From Kordiimonas sp. SCSIO 12603 (GTDB lineage: Bacteria; Pseudomonadota; Alphaproteobacteria; Sphingomonadales; Kordiimonadaceae): a stretch of DNA of 64,000 nucleotides. Location of the stretch: the NCBI RefSeq assembly GCF_024398035.1, contig NZ_CP073748.1, forward strand, positions 2,517,520 through 2,581,519, written 5' to 3'. Position 1 is the stretch's first letter; each line of letters opens with the position of its first letter. The notes beneath the pieces are model-generated. The model worked only from the letters and a program-made list of their open reading frames with translations. It made no database searches and was not told where the DNA came from. The position numbers were made by a program, and so were the translations under genes. Shown here one piece after another: positions 46,355 to 55,979 of this stretch.

Positions 46355-46792
46355 TTAAACTCCAAACTCTTTCTTAAGTTCGATCATGCGAATAGCTGCA
46401 TTAGCTGCACCGCCACCTTTGTTCATTTCAGAACGTCTTGCGCGGGCTCTCGCCTGATCCCAATCTTCAATTGTCAGAATACCGTTACCAATTGCAAGAT
46501 TATGATCAAGACCAAGGTCCATAAGTCCTCGGGCACTTTCACCACACACATAATCATAGTGCGTTGTCTCACCGCGGATAACAGCACCCAATGCTACATA
46601 ACCATCAAACTGCTTTGCACTGCCATCAGCCGCATATTTAATCGCCGTAGGGATTTCCAGCGCCCCCGGCACATCAATACGCTCATAGGTGCCGCCCACT
46701 GCTTCAATTGCTTCGATAGCGCCTGCTGCTAATTCGTCAGCAAGTTCTTCATAGAAGCGCGCCTCAACAATAAGTAGGTGCATTTTTGACAT
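46355..46792 (-). CDS. ribH: 6,7-dimethyl-8-ribityllumazine synthase
   Basis: Penultimate step of riboflavin synthesis, forming an icosahedral or decameric shell. It has 145 residues with [50 protein letters not shown] and the catalytic His in that last segment. It lies between ribB and nusB. Confidence 0.96.
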   Translation of the reverse strand: MSKMHLLIVEARFYEELADELAAGAIEAIEAVGGTYERIDVPGALEIPTAIKYAADGSAKQFDGYVALGAVIRGETTHYDYVCGESARGLMDLGLDHNLAIGNGILTIEDWDQARARARRSEMNKGGGAANAAIRMIELKKEFGV

Positions 46793-46821
46793 TGAATAAA
46801 TCCTTTAAACTTTACTGAAGT

Positions 46822-47928
46822 TTATTCTACTTCAGGAATCTGGCGCTGTTCTACGATATCTAGACCGTATCCTTCAAGCCCTACTATGTTACTTGGTGTA
46901 TTTGAATAAAGCGCCATATGCTTAACACCCAAATCCCTAAGAATTTGTGCACCAATACCATAATCCTTTAAAGCACCGTCTTCCTTATCGCTTGAGCCTT
47001 CGCCGCTGATAATTTGCGACGGACGTTTTGCTGTAAGCCCAGGGAATACTACAACAACGCCTTTACCTTCTTTTTCAATAGCTTGCATCGCACGCTCAAG
47101 CTGGCCTGTACGCGGATGATCCATACCCAGAAGGTCCTCAAACGGGTTAAGGCTATGCATACGAACAGGGATTGTTTCCTCTTCGTTGATATTACCTAGC
47201 GTAAGCGCGACAGTTTCCCGGTGATTACCTGTTGATGTGTAAACAGACACACGCCAGTCTTTACCAGATTGTCTACGGAAAGCAGAATCAGTTACTCGTT
47301 CCACCAGCACATCATTCTTGAGACGGTAGGCGATAAGATCACGAATAGTGGCTACTTTCAGATCGTGCTTTTTCGCAAACTCAACAAGATCAGGCAAGCG
47401 TGCCATGGTACCGTCTTCATTCATGATCTCACAAATCACTGCGGATGGATCAAGGCCGGCAAGGCGAGAAATATCAACAGATGCCTCTGTATGACCTGCG
47501 CGCACCAATACACCACCATCTTTCGCAACAAGCGGGAATACGTGCCCCGGTGTTGCTAAATCATATTTTGTAGCATCAGCATCAATCGCCACCTCAATCG
47601 TACGCGCACGGTCAGCAGCAGAAATACCAGTCGTTACACCAGTTTTTGCTTCTATTGATGTGGTGAATGCAGTTTCATGGCGGCTCTGATTATTTGTACT
47701 CATCAAGTTAAGGCCGAGTTTTTCCACTCGGGCTCTTGTGAGAGGTAAACAAATAAGGCCGCGGCCGTATTTAGCCATAAAATTGATTTTATCAGCTGTC
47801 GCCATCTGTGCCGGGATAATCAAATCCCCTTCATTTTCCCTGTCTTCATCATCAACAAGGATATACATTTTACCATTTCTGGCATCTTCGATCACATCTT
47901 CGATTGGGGATAGAAATCTTTGCGGCAC
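46822..47928 (-). CDS. ribB: 3,4-dihydroxy-2-butanone 4-phosphate synthase with degenerate GTP cyclohydrolase II domain
   Basis: 368 residues. The N-terminal RibB domain (1-205) is intact: VDDEDRENEGDLI, GLICLPLT, SRHETAFTTSIEAKTGVTTGISAADRA split around residue 80-105, and GHTEASVDISRLAG. The C-terminal half (about 205-368) aligns with GTP cyclohydrolase II in order, but the zinc-binding CxTGDxxxSxRCDC segment is replaced by MHSLNPFEDLLGMDHPRT without Cys. So it should not hydrolyse GTP, and a true RibA must be elsewhere. The start is a GTG at 47928, 4 bases after the ribE stop. Confidence 0.92.
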   Translation of the reverse strand: MPQRFLSPIEDVIEDARNGKMYILVDDEDRENEGDLIIPAQMATADKINFMAKYGRGLICLPLTRARVEKLGLNLMSTNNQSRHETAFTTSIEAKTGVTTGISAADRARTIEVAIDADATKYDLATPGHVFPLVAKDGGVLVRAGHTEASVDISRLAGLDPSAVICEIMNEDGTMARLPDLVEFAKKHDLKVATIRDLIAYRLKNDVLVERVTDSAFRRQSGKDWRVSVYTSTGNHRETVALTLGNINEEETIPVRMHSLNPFEDLLGMDHPRTGQLERAMQAIEKEGKGVVVVFPGLTAKRPSQIISGEGSSDKEDGALKDYGIGAQILRDLGVKHMALYSNTPSNIVGLEGYGLDIVEQRQIPEVE

Positions 47929-47932
47929 GTTC

Positions 47933-48532
47933 TTAGCCTTTATCTTGCAGGCGAGCTACATAGCGCGCCAAAATATCAAATTCTACATTCACTTTATCGC
48001 CAACTTGCGCTTGGCGGAAATTTGTCACTTCCTGAGTATGCGGAATAACATTGATAGACACCTTTGTACTATCCTCAAGGTCTTCAACTTCATTGACTGT
48101 AAGGGAAACACCATTGATGGTAATGCTACCTTTCTTCGCAACATTATGACCAAACGCTTCAGGTACAAGAATCTGTAACAGAATCGATTCGTCCACTGAT
48201 TCGAAAGTTACAATTTCACCCACACAATCGACATGACCAGTTACTATATGACCGCCCAGTTCATCACCGACCTTAAGCGAACGTTCGAGGTTCACTTCAG
48301 TACCTTTTTCCCAAGCTCCAAGGTTTGTAACACTTGTGGTTTCTCGTGATACATCAGCAGAGAAGAAATTATCACCTTTAGTTACAACGGTAAGACAAAC
48401 GCCAGAGCACGCGATAGATGCGCCAATATCGATACCCGAGGTGTCGTAAGATGTTGAAAGTTTAAGGCGTACATCACCCTCCCCTTCAACTGACTGTACT
48501 GTTCCAACGTCTGTTACAATTCCTGTAAACAT
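47933..48532 (-). CDS. ribE: Riboflavin synthase alpha chain
   Basis: Last step of riboflavin synthesis, dismutating two lumazines. The 199 residues form two homologous lumazine-binding repeats, the first starting MFTGIVTDVGTV and the second at GGHIVTGHVDCVG. The conserved CSGVCLTVV and ITINGVSLTVNEV lie in corresponding places. It lies between ribD and ribB in the operon with 9- and 4-base gaps. Confidence 0.96.
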   Translation of the reverse strand: MFTGIVTDVGTVQSVEGEGDVRLKLSTSYDTSGIDIGASIACSGVCLTVVTKGDNFFSADVSRETTSVTNLGAWEKGTEVNLERSLKVGDELGGHIVTGHVDCVGEIVTFESVDESILLQILVPEAFGHNVAKKGSITINGVSLTVNEVEDLEDSTKVSINVIPHTQEVTNFRQAQVGDKVNVEFDILARYVARLQDKG

Positions 48533-48541
48533 AGCTCTGGG

Positions 48542-49636
48542 TTACTCCGGCTTTTTATAAATTGTGAGCATATCATCACCAACGGATAATACTTTCTGGG
48601 CCTTTAAATGGGGTGAAGATGACAATTGGGCAAGGCCTAATTCACCAATTCCGTTTTTACTTTCTGCACCAAGTAATTTTCCAGCCTGAAAATGATACAA
48701 AGTATCGCACATGTTGGCCTTTAAAAAGGAGGCATAAACCTGCCCGCCACCTTCCACAAGAATTCGTCGTAGACCAACATCAGAAAGCGCGCTTCCTATA
48801 GCTTGCATATCACCTGACGTCGGTAATTCTATAATTTTCGCTCCAGCCTTTGCCAAATTTCTTGCATTCGAGTTTTGCTTTCCACCCAAAACATAAAGGT
48901 CTCTTTGACTAGAAGATTGAACGAGTTTTGACGAAACAGGCGTTCGGTACTCACTATCCAAAATAATCCGTACAGGAGACCTATCTTCCAGACCGTCTAT
49001 TCTGCAATCTAATGAGGGATCATCTGCAAGAACTGTATTCACACCAACAAGGATACCATCATGCTGTGCTCGCAACATGTGACCATAACGTCGGGCTTCA
49101 GAACCAGTAATCCATTTACTTTCCCCGCTCACTAATGCAATCTTGCCATCAAGGCTTGTCGCTACTTTTATTGAGAATTCTGGTCTAGCATCGGTATTCG
49201 AAAGGAAAAAGCCCCTATTAAGCTCGAGAGCCTCTTCGGAAAATAGCCCAACATCTACTTGAATACCTGCTTCATGAAGCATCTTCAGACCTGTGCCCGA
49301 AACACGTGCATCATTATCGTCAACCGCAGCGACAACGCGCACCACCTCCGCATTAATTAATGCTTCTGAACACGGTGGTGTTTTCCCGTAATGAGAACAG
49401 GGCTCCAAAGTAACGTAAACAGTGGAACCTTTTGCCTTAGTACCTGCTTGCCGAAGAGCAACTACTTCAGCATGAGGGCGGCCGCCAGGCTGCGTATTAC
49501 CACGCCCTACAACAATTCCATCCCTTACTAAAATGCACCCAACCGAAGGATTGGGTGCAGTCTGTCCGAGGCCACGGCGTGCCAGCCCAAGTGCAGCACG
49601 CATCCATTTTTTATCTTCCGAAGAAAAAGAAGCCAC
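48542..49636 (-). CDS. ribD: Bifunctional diaminohydroxyphosphoribosylaminopyrimidine deaminase / reductase
   Basis: Second and third steps of riboflavin synthesis. The 364 residues have an N-terminal deaminase domain with the zinc motif HAEVVAL...EPCSHYGKTPPCSEAL and a C-terminal reductase domain with KVATSLDGKIALVSGESKWITG and LVEGGGQVYASFL. The start is GTG at 49636, whose first base is the last base of the nrdR stop codon (TAGTG), so the two genes are coupled. No FMN riboswitch can fit before it. Confidence 0.95.
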   Translation of the reverse strand: MASFSSEDKKWMRAALGLARRGLGQTAPNPSVGCILVRDGIVVGRGNTQPGGRPHAEVVALRQAGTKAKGSTVYVTLEPCSHYGKTPPCSEALINAEVVRVVAAVDDNDARVSGTGLKMLHEAGIQVDVGLFSEEALELNRGFFLSNTDARPEFSIKVATSLDGKIALVSGESKWITGSEARRYGHMLRAQHDGILVGVNTVLADDPSLDCRIDGLEDRSPVRIILDSEYRTPVSSKLVQSSSQRDLYVLGGKQNSNARNLAKAGAKIIELPTSGDMQAIGSALSDVGLRRILVEGGGQVYASFLKANMCDTLYHFQAGKLLGAESKNGIGELGLAQLSSSPHLKAQKVLSVGDDMLTIYKKPE

Positions 49637-50112
49637 TATTCGCCCTTCACTGCGTCCTCTTCATGATCTTCCATACCACCAAGGAATTTCTCAAAATCCT
49701 TCGCTTCGCGGAAGTTACGGTACACAGACGCATAACGTACATAAGCAACCTGATCTAGGTTTTGCAGGCCCTCCATTACAAGAGTGCCAATCTGATCAGA
49801 TTCAATTTCGCTTTCCCCCATTGATTCCAGTCGGCGCACAATACCATTAATCATACGGTCTACCTGATCTGGATCTACAGGTCGTTTTCTAAGGGCAATG
49901 TCTAGAGAGCGCTCTAGCTTATCACGCTCAAAAGGAACTTTGCGGCCTGTTTTCTTAAGCACCGTTAGCTCACGCAACTGCACGCGCTCAAATGTTGTAA
50001 AACGAGCACCACAGCCAGGACAAAAACGGCGACGACGAATAGAAGATTTATCTTCCGTAGGTCGGCTATCTTTTACCTGCGTATCTTCGTGTTGACAAAA
50101 CGGACAGCGCAT
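49636..50112 (-). CDS. nrdR: Transcriptional regulator NrdR
   Basis: Represses ribonucleotide reductase genes in response to the ATP/dATP balance. The 158 residues have an N-terminal zinc ribbon (MRCPFC, then [14 protein letters not shown]) and an ATP-cone (about 49-139) with [20 protein letters not shown]. It lies between glyA and ribD, as in many bacteria. It ends with an acidic extension. Confidence 0.97.
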   Translation of the reverse strand: MRCPFCQHEDTQVKDSRPTEDKSSIRRRRFCPGCGARFTTFERVQLRELTVLKKTGRKVPFERDKLERSLDIALRKRPVDPDQVDRMINGIVRRLESMGESEIESDQIGTLVMEGLQNLDQVAYVRYASVYRNFREAKDFEKFLGGMEDHEEDAVKGE

Positions 50113-50181
50113 AAATTCCCCCTTAGTAAAGATGGTAGCAGCGCGAGTGTCTCGCGCTACTTTATTATTTTTGGAGCTAGC

Positions 50182-51474
50182 TTAGCCCAATTCTTCATAA
50201 ATTGGGAACTGCTTGCAGAGATCTGCTACCTTTTCACGCACAGATGCTTCAGCCGCTTCGTTATTCTCAGGGTTAGCCGCAAGGCCATCTAGTACCTCAG
50301 TGATCATGTCAGCGATCTGAACAAATTCTTCCACACCGAACCCGCGTGTTGTGCCTGCTGGTGTACCAAGGCGAATACCTGATGTTACAAACGGTTTTTC
50401 AGGATCAAACGGTACACCGTTTTTGTTACACGTCATCAGTGAGCGTTCAAGTGCTTCATCCGCGGCTTTACCCGTCAGGCCTTTCGGGCGCAAGTCAACG
50501 AGAACAACGTGGGTGTCTGTGCCTTCTGACACGATATCAAAACCATTTTCCTTAAGGCGTGCTGCCAGAGCTTGCGCATTTTCAACAACTTGTGCAGCAT
50601 ATTCCTTAAATTCCGGGCGAAGCGCTTCACCGAATGCAACTGCCTTTGCCGCGATCACATGCATAAGCGGACCACCCTGCAAACCAGGAAATACTGCTGA
50701 ATTGATCTTCTTAGAAATCGCTTCATCGTTGGTAAGGATCATGCCACCACGTGGTCCGCGAAGTGTTTTATGCGTTGTTGTAGTAACGATGTGTGCGTGC
50801 TCAAGCGGGTTTGCATGTACTTTACCAGCAACAAGTCCCGCAAAATGCGCCATATCAACCATAAGGATAGCGCCAACACTATCAGCAATTTCACGGAAAC
50901 GCTTAAAATCAATTTCACGCGGATATGCTGAACCACCAGCAATAATAATAACCGGCTTATGCTCTTTTGCCATTTCTTCTACTTGATCATAATCGATCAA
51001 AGCGTCTTCACGACGTACACCATATTGAACAGCGTTATACCATTTACCAGAAAGTGCAGGAGCAGCACCGTGCGTAAGGTGGCCGCCAGCATCAAGAGAC
51101 ATTCCCATAATGGTATCGCCCGGCTTAGTAAGCGCCAGCATCACTGCGCCATTTGCCTGCGCACCAGAATGAGGCTGCACATTTACAAATTCTGCACCAA
51201 AGATCTCTTTCGCACGTTCAATAGCAAGACTTTCAGCAACATCGACATAATGACAGCCCTGATAATAACGACGGTTTGGGTACCCCTCTGCGTATTTATT
51301 TGTGAGTACTGAGCCTTGAGCTTCAATTACTGCTCGGCTGACAATATTTTCAGATGCGATCAGTTCGATCTGATTTTGTTGGCGCTCAAGTTCACCGCTT
51401 ACTGAAGCCATTAGTTCTGGATCAGAGGCAGCTAGACTTGCAGAGAAAAAACCATCCTGAGTAAATTTAGACAT
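50182..51474 (-). CDS. glyA: Serine hydroxymethyltransferase
   Basis: PLP enzyme that converts serine and tetrahydrofolate to glycine and methylene-THF. It is 430 residues from the ATG at 51474 ([10 protein letters not shown]); the frame opens at a GTG at 51489. The PLP lysine is in [33 protein letters not shown] and [15 protein letters not shown] are family motifs. A 13-bp inverted repeat lies between rpiB and this gene. Confidence 0.98.
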   Translation of the reverse strand: MSKFTQDGFFSASLAASDPELMASVSGELERQQNQIELIASENIVSRAVIEAQGSVLTNKYAEGYPNRRYYQGCHYVDVAESLAIERAKEIFGAEFVNVQPHSGAQANGAVMLALTKPGDTIMGMSLDAGGHLTHGAAPALSGKWYNAVQYGVRREDALIDYDQVEEMAKEHKPVIIIAGGSAYPREIDFKRFREIADSVGAILMVDMAHFAGLVAGKVHANPLEHAHIVTTTTHKTLRGPRGGMILTNDEAISKKINSAVFPGLQGGPLMHVIAAKAVAFGEALRPEFKEYAAQVVENAQALAARLKENGFDIVSEGTDTHVVLVDLRPKGLTGKAADEALERSLMTCNKNGVPFDPEKPFVTSGIRLGTPAGTTRGFGVEEFVQIADMITEVLDGLAANPENNEAAEASVREKVADLCKQFPIYEELG

Positions 51475-51493
51475 GGCAAATACCTTCACATAA

Positions 51494-51532
51494 AAACTAT
51501 CTAAAAGCCTATCCCATTATTTTAGATAGTTT
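51494..51532 (-). promoter_or_regulatory. 13-bp perfect inverted repeat in the glyA leader
   Basis: AAACTATCTAAAA (51494-51506) and TTTTAGATAGTTT (51520-51532) are exact reverse complements with a 13-base spacer, 20 bases before the glyA ATG and 28 bases past the rpiB stop. The stem is AT-rich. In the glyA direction it is followed by TTATG. It could be a weak terminator of rpiB, an operator or a leader hairpin. Confidence 0.6.
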
Positions 51533-51559
51533 GTTGTCCCAAAAGTGATTATTAGTTTT

Positions 51560-51997
51560 TTAAGAAGAAAGTTTGTCTACTCTTCTTTGGTGACGTCCAC
51601 CTTCAAAATCTGTTGCTAAAAACGCATCTACACAGTCATACGCTGTTTCAACACCAACCAACCTTGCGCCAAGAGAAATCACATTCGCATCATTGTGTTG
51701 GCGCGCGAGCTTTGCTGCCAAACCAGACTGTACAAGTGCTGCTCTCACAGCCGGGTTTCTGTTTGCAGCAATGGAAATCCCGATGCCTGATCCGCAAACA
51801 AGTATCCCTTTATTTGCTTTACCTTCAGCAATAGCATCCCCCATAGCTTTGCCAAAGTCTGGATAATCAACGGATTCGAGACTATGCGCCCCTAAATCCA
51901 AAACTTCGTAACCTTGTTCAGAAAGATATGTTTTAAGCGTTTCTTTTAGCTCAAAACCTGCGTGATCAGATGCAAAGGCAATCGTTTTGTCTGCCAT
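51560..51997 (-). CDS. rpiB: Ribose-5-phosphate isomerase B
   Basis: Interconverts ribose-5-phosphate and ribulose-5-phosphate. It has 145 residues from the ATG at 51997 (MADKTIAFASDHAGFELK), which has GGAG upstream; the frame opens at 52039. The active-site Cys is in LVCGSGIGISIAANR, and the LAR-QHNDANVISLGAR region is typical of RpiB. It sits upstream of glyA, an order shared by many alphaproteobacteria. Confidence 0.96.
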   Translation of the reverse strand: MADKTIAFASDHAGFELKETLKTYLSEQGYEVLDLGAHSLESVDYPDFGKAMGDAIAEGKANKGILVCGSGIGISIAANRNPAVRAALVQSGLAAKLARQHNDANVISLGARLVGVETAYDCVDAFLATDFEGGRHQRRVDKLSS

Positions 51998-52269
51998 CAG
52001 CTTACTCCAATTCAGGTACAAAAAACTGTACCTAGCCATTCATTTGCCGCTGAATATCATAGATATAGTCACAACCCAAGAAAAGCTTCCAAAATCTAGT
52101 ATTTATTTGAATATTACTAAATTATTAAGTTTTCCTTCCTAATTACAGGGATAATTAACCATTTGTTAAGAATAAAAAGATCACATATCAACTATTAGGT
52201 GTTGTAATTAGTAATGTTCTTCTGCAATAAGCATAGCTAGGCATAAGAATAAGTCGGAGCCATAATTTA

Positions 52270-52680
52270 ATGACTACTGAATCTGTTAATATTAATTCTT
52301 CAAACGAACTTCTTGGACTTGCTGCAGAGATAGTAACTGCCTACGTAAGCAACAACACCGTGAATTCGTCTGAACTTCCTGATGTCATTAAAACGGTCTA
52401 TAGCACACTCAGCACTCTAGGACCTGATCAAGTCAACATACACAGTCCTAAACCAGCTGTGCCTCTTAAGAAATCTTTCACCAACGAATATATTGTATGT
52501 CTGGAAGATGGTAAGAAACTCAAAATGCTCAAACGCTATCTTCGTTCCCATTACGATATGTCGCCAGAGGAATATCGGGCAAAATGGGGGTTACCCGCAG
52601 ACTATCCCATGGTCGCACCTGCTTATGCAGCAAAAAGGTCAGAATTCGCGAAGAAAATTGGTCTTGGCAAGAAACGTTAA
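52270..52680 (+). CDS. MucR/Ros-family regulator with altered zinc finger
   Basis: 136 residues. MucR/Ros proteins are global regulators and nucleoid-structuring factors in alphaproteobacteria. The N-terminal oligomerisation part (ELLGLAAEIVTAYVSNNTV) and the C-terminal DNA-binding part (about 70-136) are typical, with MSPEEYRAKWGLPADYPMVAP. The finger reads CLEDGKKLKMLKRYLRSHYDM. Compared with Ros (Cys, Cys, His, His), it has Cys77, Asp80, Tyr90 in place of the first His, His94 and Tyr95 at the last. The upstream 270-base region is AT-rich, suited to self-binding. Confidence 0.9.
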   Translation: MTTESVNINSSNELLGLAAEIVTAYVSNNTVNSSELPDVIKTVYSTLSTLGPDQVNIHSPKPAVPLKKSFTNEYIVCLEDGKKLKMLKRYLRSHYDMSPEEYRAKWGLPADYPMVAPAYAAKRSEFAKKIGLGKKR

Positions 52681-52695
52681 GATTGAATTTAATAG

Positions 52696-52908
52696 TTAAA
52701 TCAAAATACCGCGCTGTACAGACTCTGTCTGTGCAGCGTCTTTTTTCATAACATATCTAAGTTTATCAATAGCAATTTTTTCAAGTTGCGCTCTAGGCGC
52801 TTTAGGATCACCTGCAATACTTATCTCTCGCCCGGTGCGTGCACACACCGCAGATACTTTAAGCATGTTCCCTACTCGAACAAACTCAACAATAACATCG
52901 CCTGCCAT
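52696..52908 (-). CDS. Small hemA-linked conserved protein
   Basis: 70 residues from the ATG at 52908 (MAGDVIVEFVRVGNMLKVSA), 11 bases after the hemA stop; the frame opens inside hemA at 52959. It begins with a two-strand segment, EFVRVGNMLKVSAVCARTGREISIAGDP, here described in two parts (8-20 and 21-34), then a helix KIAIDKLRYVMKK. I recall similar short proteins directly after hemA in other alphaproteobacteria (possibly a DUF6898-type family, from memory). The function is unknown. Confidence 0.72.
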   Translation of the reverse strand: MAGDVIVEFVRVGNMLKVSAVCARTGREISIAGDPKAPRAQLEKIAIDKLRYVMKKDAAQTESVQRGILI

Positions 52909-52919
52909 TTGAAGTCTCT

Positions 52920-54140
52920 TTAAACTGCAATCGCTCGCGTAAGGCTCAAGCGCCCCCACACTTCCGTCAAAGCTTCTACAAGAGCATCCATTGAAGAATC
53001 ATCATGCAGAGGACCCGGTGTGAAGCGAAGCCGCTCAGTGCCGCGAGGAACAGTTGGATAGTTAATTGGCTGAACGTAAATACCGTATTCATTTAACAGT
53101 AAGTCCGACGCCTCTTTACAAAGAACAGGATCGCCGATGAACAAAGGCACAATATGACTTACACTGTCCATAACCGGAAGATTAGCATCAGCCATACGTT
53201 TCTTTAGCTCATTCGCACGAACTTTCTGCTCGTCTCGCTCAACACTACTTCCTTTTAGGTGACGAATACTTGCGAGAGCACCAGCAGCCAGAACTGGACT
53301 TAGAGCAGTTGTAAAGATAAAGCCTGATGCATAACTGCGCACAACATCAACAAGAGCCTTGGAAGAAGCAATATAGCCGCCCATCACACCGAAAGCTTTA
53401 CCTAACGTGCCTTCAATAATAGTCAAACGGTGGGCAACTTTGTCACGCTCCGAAACACCACCACCACGAGGACCATACATGCCAACCGCATGTACTTCAT
53501 CTAGGTATGTCATAGCACCGTATTTATCAGCCAAATCACAGATTGCTTCAATTGGTGCAATATCGCCATCCATCGAATAAACAGATTCAAAGGCAATAAG
53601 CTTTGGTGCGTTCGGATCAGCTGCTTTCAGCAGTTCCTCAAGATGCTCAAGATCATTGTGACGGAAGATATGTTTCTTGGCACCACTATTACGAATACCT
53701 TGGATCATAGAGGCGTGATTAAGTTCATCTGAAAACACAATACAGCCAGGAAGTAACTTCGCTACTGTTGAAAGTGTTGCTTCATTTGAAATATAACCCG
53801 AAGTAAATAGAAGGGCTTGTTCTTTACCGTGTAAATCAGCAAGCTCTTCTTCAAGAAGAACGTGATAATGGTTAGTACCTGAAATATTACGTGTACCGCC
53901 CGCACCTGCACCGGTTTCATCCAGTGCAGTATGCATCGCTTCCAGAACCTTTGGGTGCTGCCCCATGCCCAGATAATCATTTGAGCACCAAACAGTTATG
54001 GATTTAGCGTTATCCCCAGCGTCATGGCGAATAGCCCGCGGGAACTGACCTCTTTCACGCGAGATATCCGCAAAGACCCGATATCGGCCTTCATCGCGGA
54101 TTGCATCAATCGCATCAGCAAAGATCTTTTCATAATCCAT
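52920..54140 (-). CDS. hemA: 5-aminolevulinate synthase
   Basis: First step of haem synthesis by the Shemin (C4) route from glycine and succinyl-CoA, characteristic of alphaproteobacteria and mitochondria. The 406 residues carry [33 protein letters not shown] and the PLP lysine in [14 protein letters not shown], followed by [16 protein letters not shown] 140-base gap upstream contains the dyad ATCGA-N5-TCGAT (54242-54256), perhaps a binding site for the MarR-type protein encoded just beyond. Confidence 0.98.
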   Translation of the reverse strand: MDYEKIFADAIDAIRDEGRYRVFADISRERGQFPRAIRHDAGDNAKSITVWCSNDYLGMGQHPKVLEAMHTALDETGAGAGGTRNISGTNHYHVLLEEELADLHGKEQALLFTSGYISNEATLSTVAKLLPGCIVFSDELNHASMIQGIRNSGAKKHIFRHNDLEHLEELLKAADPNAPKLIAFESVYSMDGDIAPIEAICDLADKYGAMTYLDEVHAVGMYGPRGGGVSERDKVAHRLTIIEGTLGKAFGVMGGYIASSKALVDVVRSYASGFIFTTALSPVLAAGALASIRHLKGSSVERDEQKVRANELKKRMADANLPVMDSVSHIVPLFIGDPVLCKEASDLLLNEYGIYVQPINYPTVPRGTERLRFTPGPLHDDSSMDALVEALTEVWGRLSLTRAIAV

Positions 54141-54280
54141 AACGTTACCTGTCCACTAATTTCTTGCACTAATTTACAAGCGTGGCCTTCATAACGCAAT
54201 GTTTAGCTTGGTGTCTATAGACGAAAATGTCGCACATAATCATCGATTTAGTCGATTTTTAGTGATAATAATTCGCACTA

Positions 54281-54760
54281 TTAAAGGCCAAAGTGAATTT
54301 TATCAGACCAGAAGCGCTCAAGGTTACGCAAATTCTTACGTAGGCTCTTCAGTTCTTCATGATTAATCAAATCATCATGCATAAGTTCTTCAAGATGTTT
54401 CTGATAAAGTTCGTCCACCATTTTGCGGATATCATACCCTTGATCAGTTAATGAAATACGAACAGCTCTGCGGTCATAATCAGAACGTTCATGGCGTAAA
54501 TACCCCATTTCAACTAACTTCTTCAGATTATAGGAAACATTTGAACCCTGATAATAACCTCTGGTTTTAAGCTCGCCAGCCGTCATTTCATTTTCGCCAA
54601 TGTTGTAAATCAACAGTGCCTGCACTGGGTTCAGGTCATTTTTGCCGATAGCTTCAAGATGGTTCTTAATTACATCGAGCAAGCGACGGTGAAGTCGCTC
54701 CACAAGAGAAAGAATGTCGAGGAACAAAAAACTGGGATCATTAAAGTCGTAACCGCTCAT
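54281..54760 (-). CDS. MarR family transcriptional regulator
   Basis: 159 residues from the ATG at 54760 (MSGYDFNDPSFLFLDIL); the frame opens at a TTG at 54802. The winged helix includes LNPVQALLIYNIGENEMTAG, then RGYYQGSNVSYNLKKLVEMGYLRHERS and DRRAVRISLTDQG. RGYYQGSNVSYNLKKLVEMGY resembles the LdtR-like MarR proteins of rhizobia and Liberibacter, but I assign this with low certainty. It lies between hemA and the divergent hemB, so haem-gene control is an attractive but untested idea. Confidence 0.9.
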   Translation of the reverse strand: MSGYDFNDPSFLFLDILSLVERLHRRLLDVIKNHLEAIGKNDLNPVQALLIYNIGENEMTAGELKTRGYYQGSNVSYNLKKLVEMGYLRHERSDYDRRAVRISLTDQGYDIRKMVDELYQKHLEELMHDDLINHEELKSLRKNLRNLERFWSDKIHFGL

Positions 54761-54809
54761 CTTACTTCGCCTGATTTCTATATTAGGTGCTACTTTAGTC
54801 AATAATTAA

Positions 54810-54824
54810 TCGATTTTTCATCGA
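54810..54824. promoter_or_regulatory. Dyad upstream of the MarR gene
   Basis: TCGAT-N5-ATCGA, 50 bases before the marR ATG. A related arrangement, ATCGA-N5-TCGAT, lies upstream of hemA at 54242-54256. The arms match but their order differs, so shared binding is only possible. Confidence 0.35.
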
Positions 54825-54887
54825 ATCTGTCGGAAGTACTTTCTTCCAAAAGTCCCTAACGCTTTGTTAATGATAAAATTCTACTTA

Positions 54888-54927
54888 ATTTGTGCACAAA
54901 TACACATGCGACAATTGGGTCTATAAT
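54888..54927 (+). promoter_or_regulatory. hemB promoter with a 14-bp perfect palindrome
   Basis: ATTTGTGCACAAAT (54888-54901) is a perfect palindrome. A good -10 box TATAAT lies at 54922-54927, and the palindrome overlaps the expected -35 position (54899-54904), as a repressor site would. The regulator is unknown. Confidence 0.55.
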
Positions 54928-54975
54928 TGCGAGTGACACCGCTAAACCATTTCGATAAGGTGCCCTAAACAATAA

Positions 54976-55977
<1,002 letters not shown>

Positions 55978-55979
55978 AT

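Noticed and set aside
48533-50181. An FMN riboswitch for the rib genes
   Set aside because: ribD overlaps nrdR by one base and no leader long enough exists; I see no RFN-element sequence in the window.
50351-50986. A 211-codon plus-strand frame opposite glyA
   Set aside because: It is antisense to a highly conserved gene, has no ribosome-binding site, and arises from codon bias on the coding strand.
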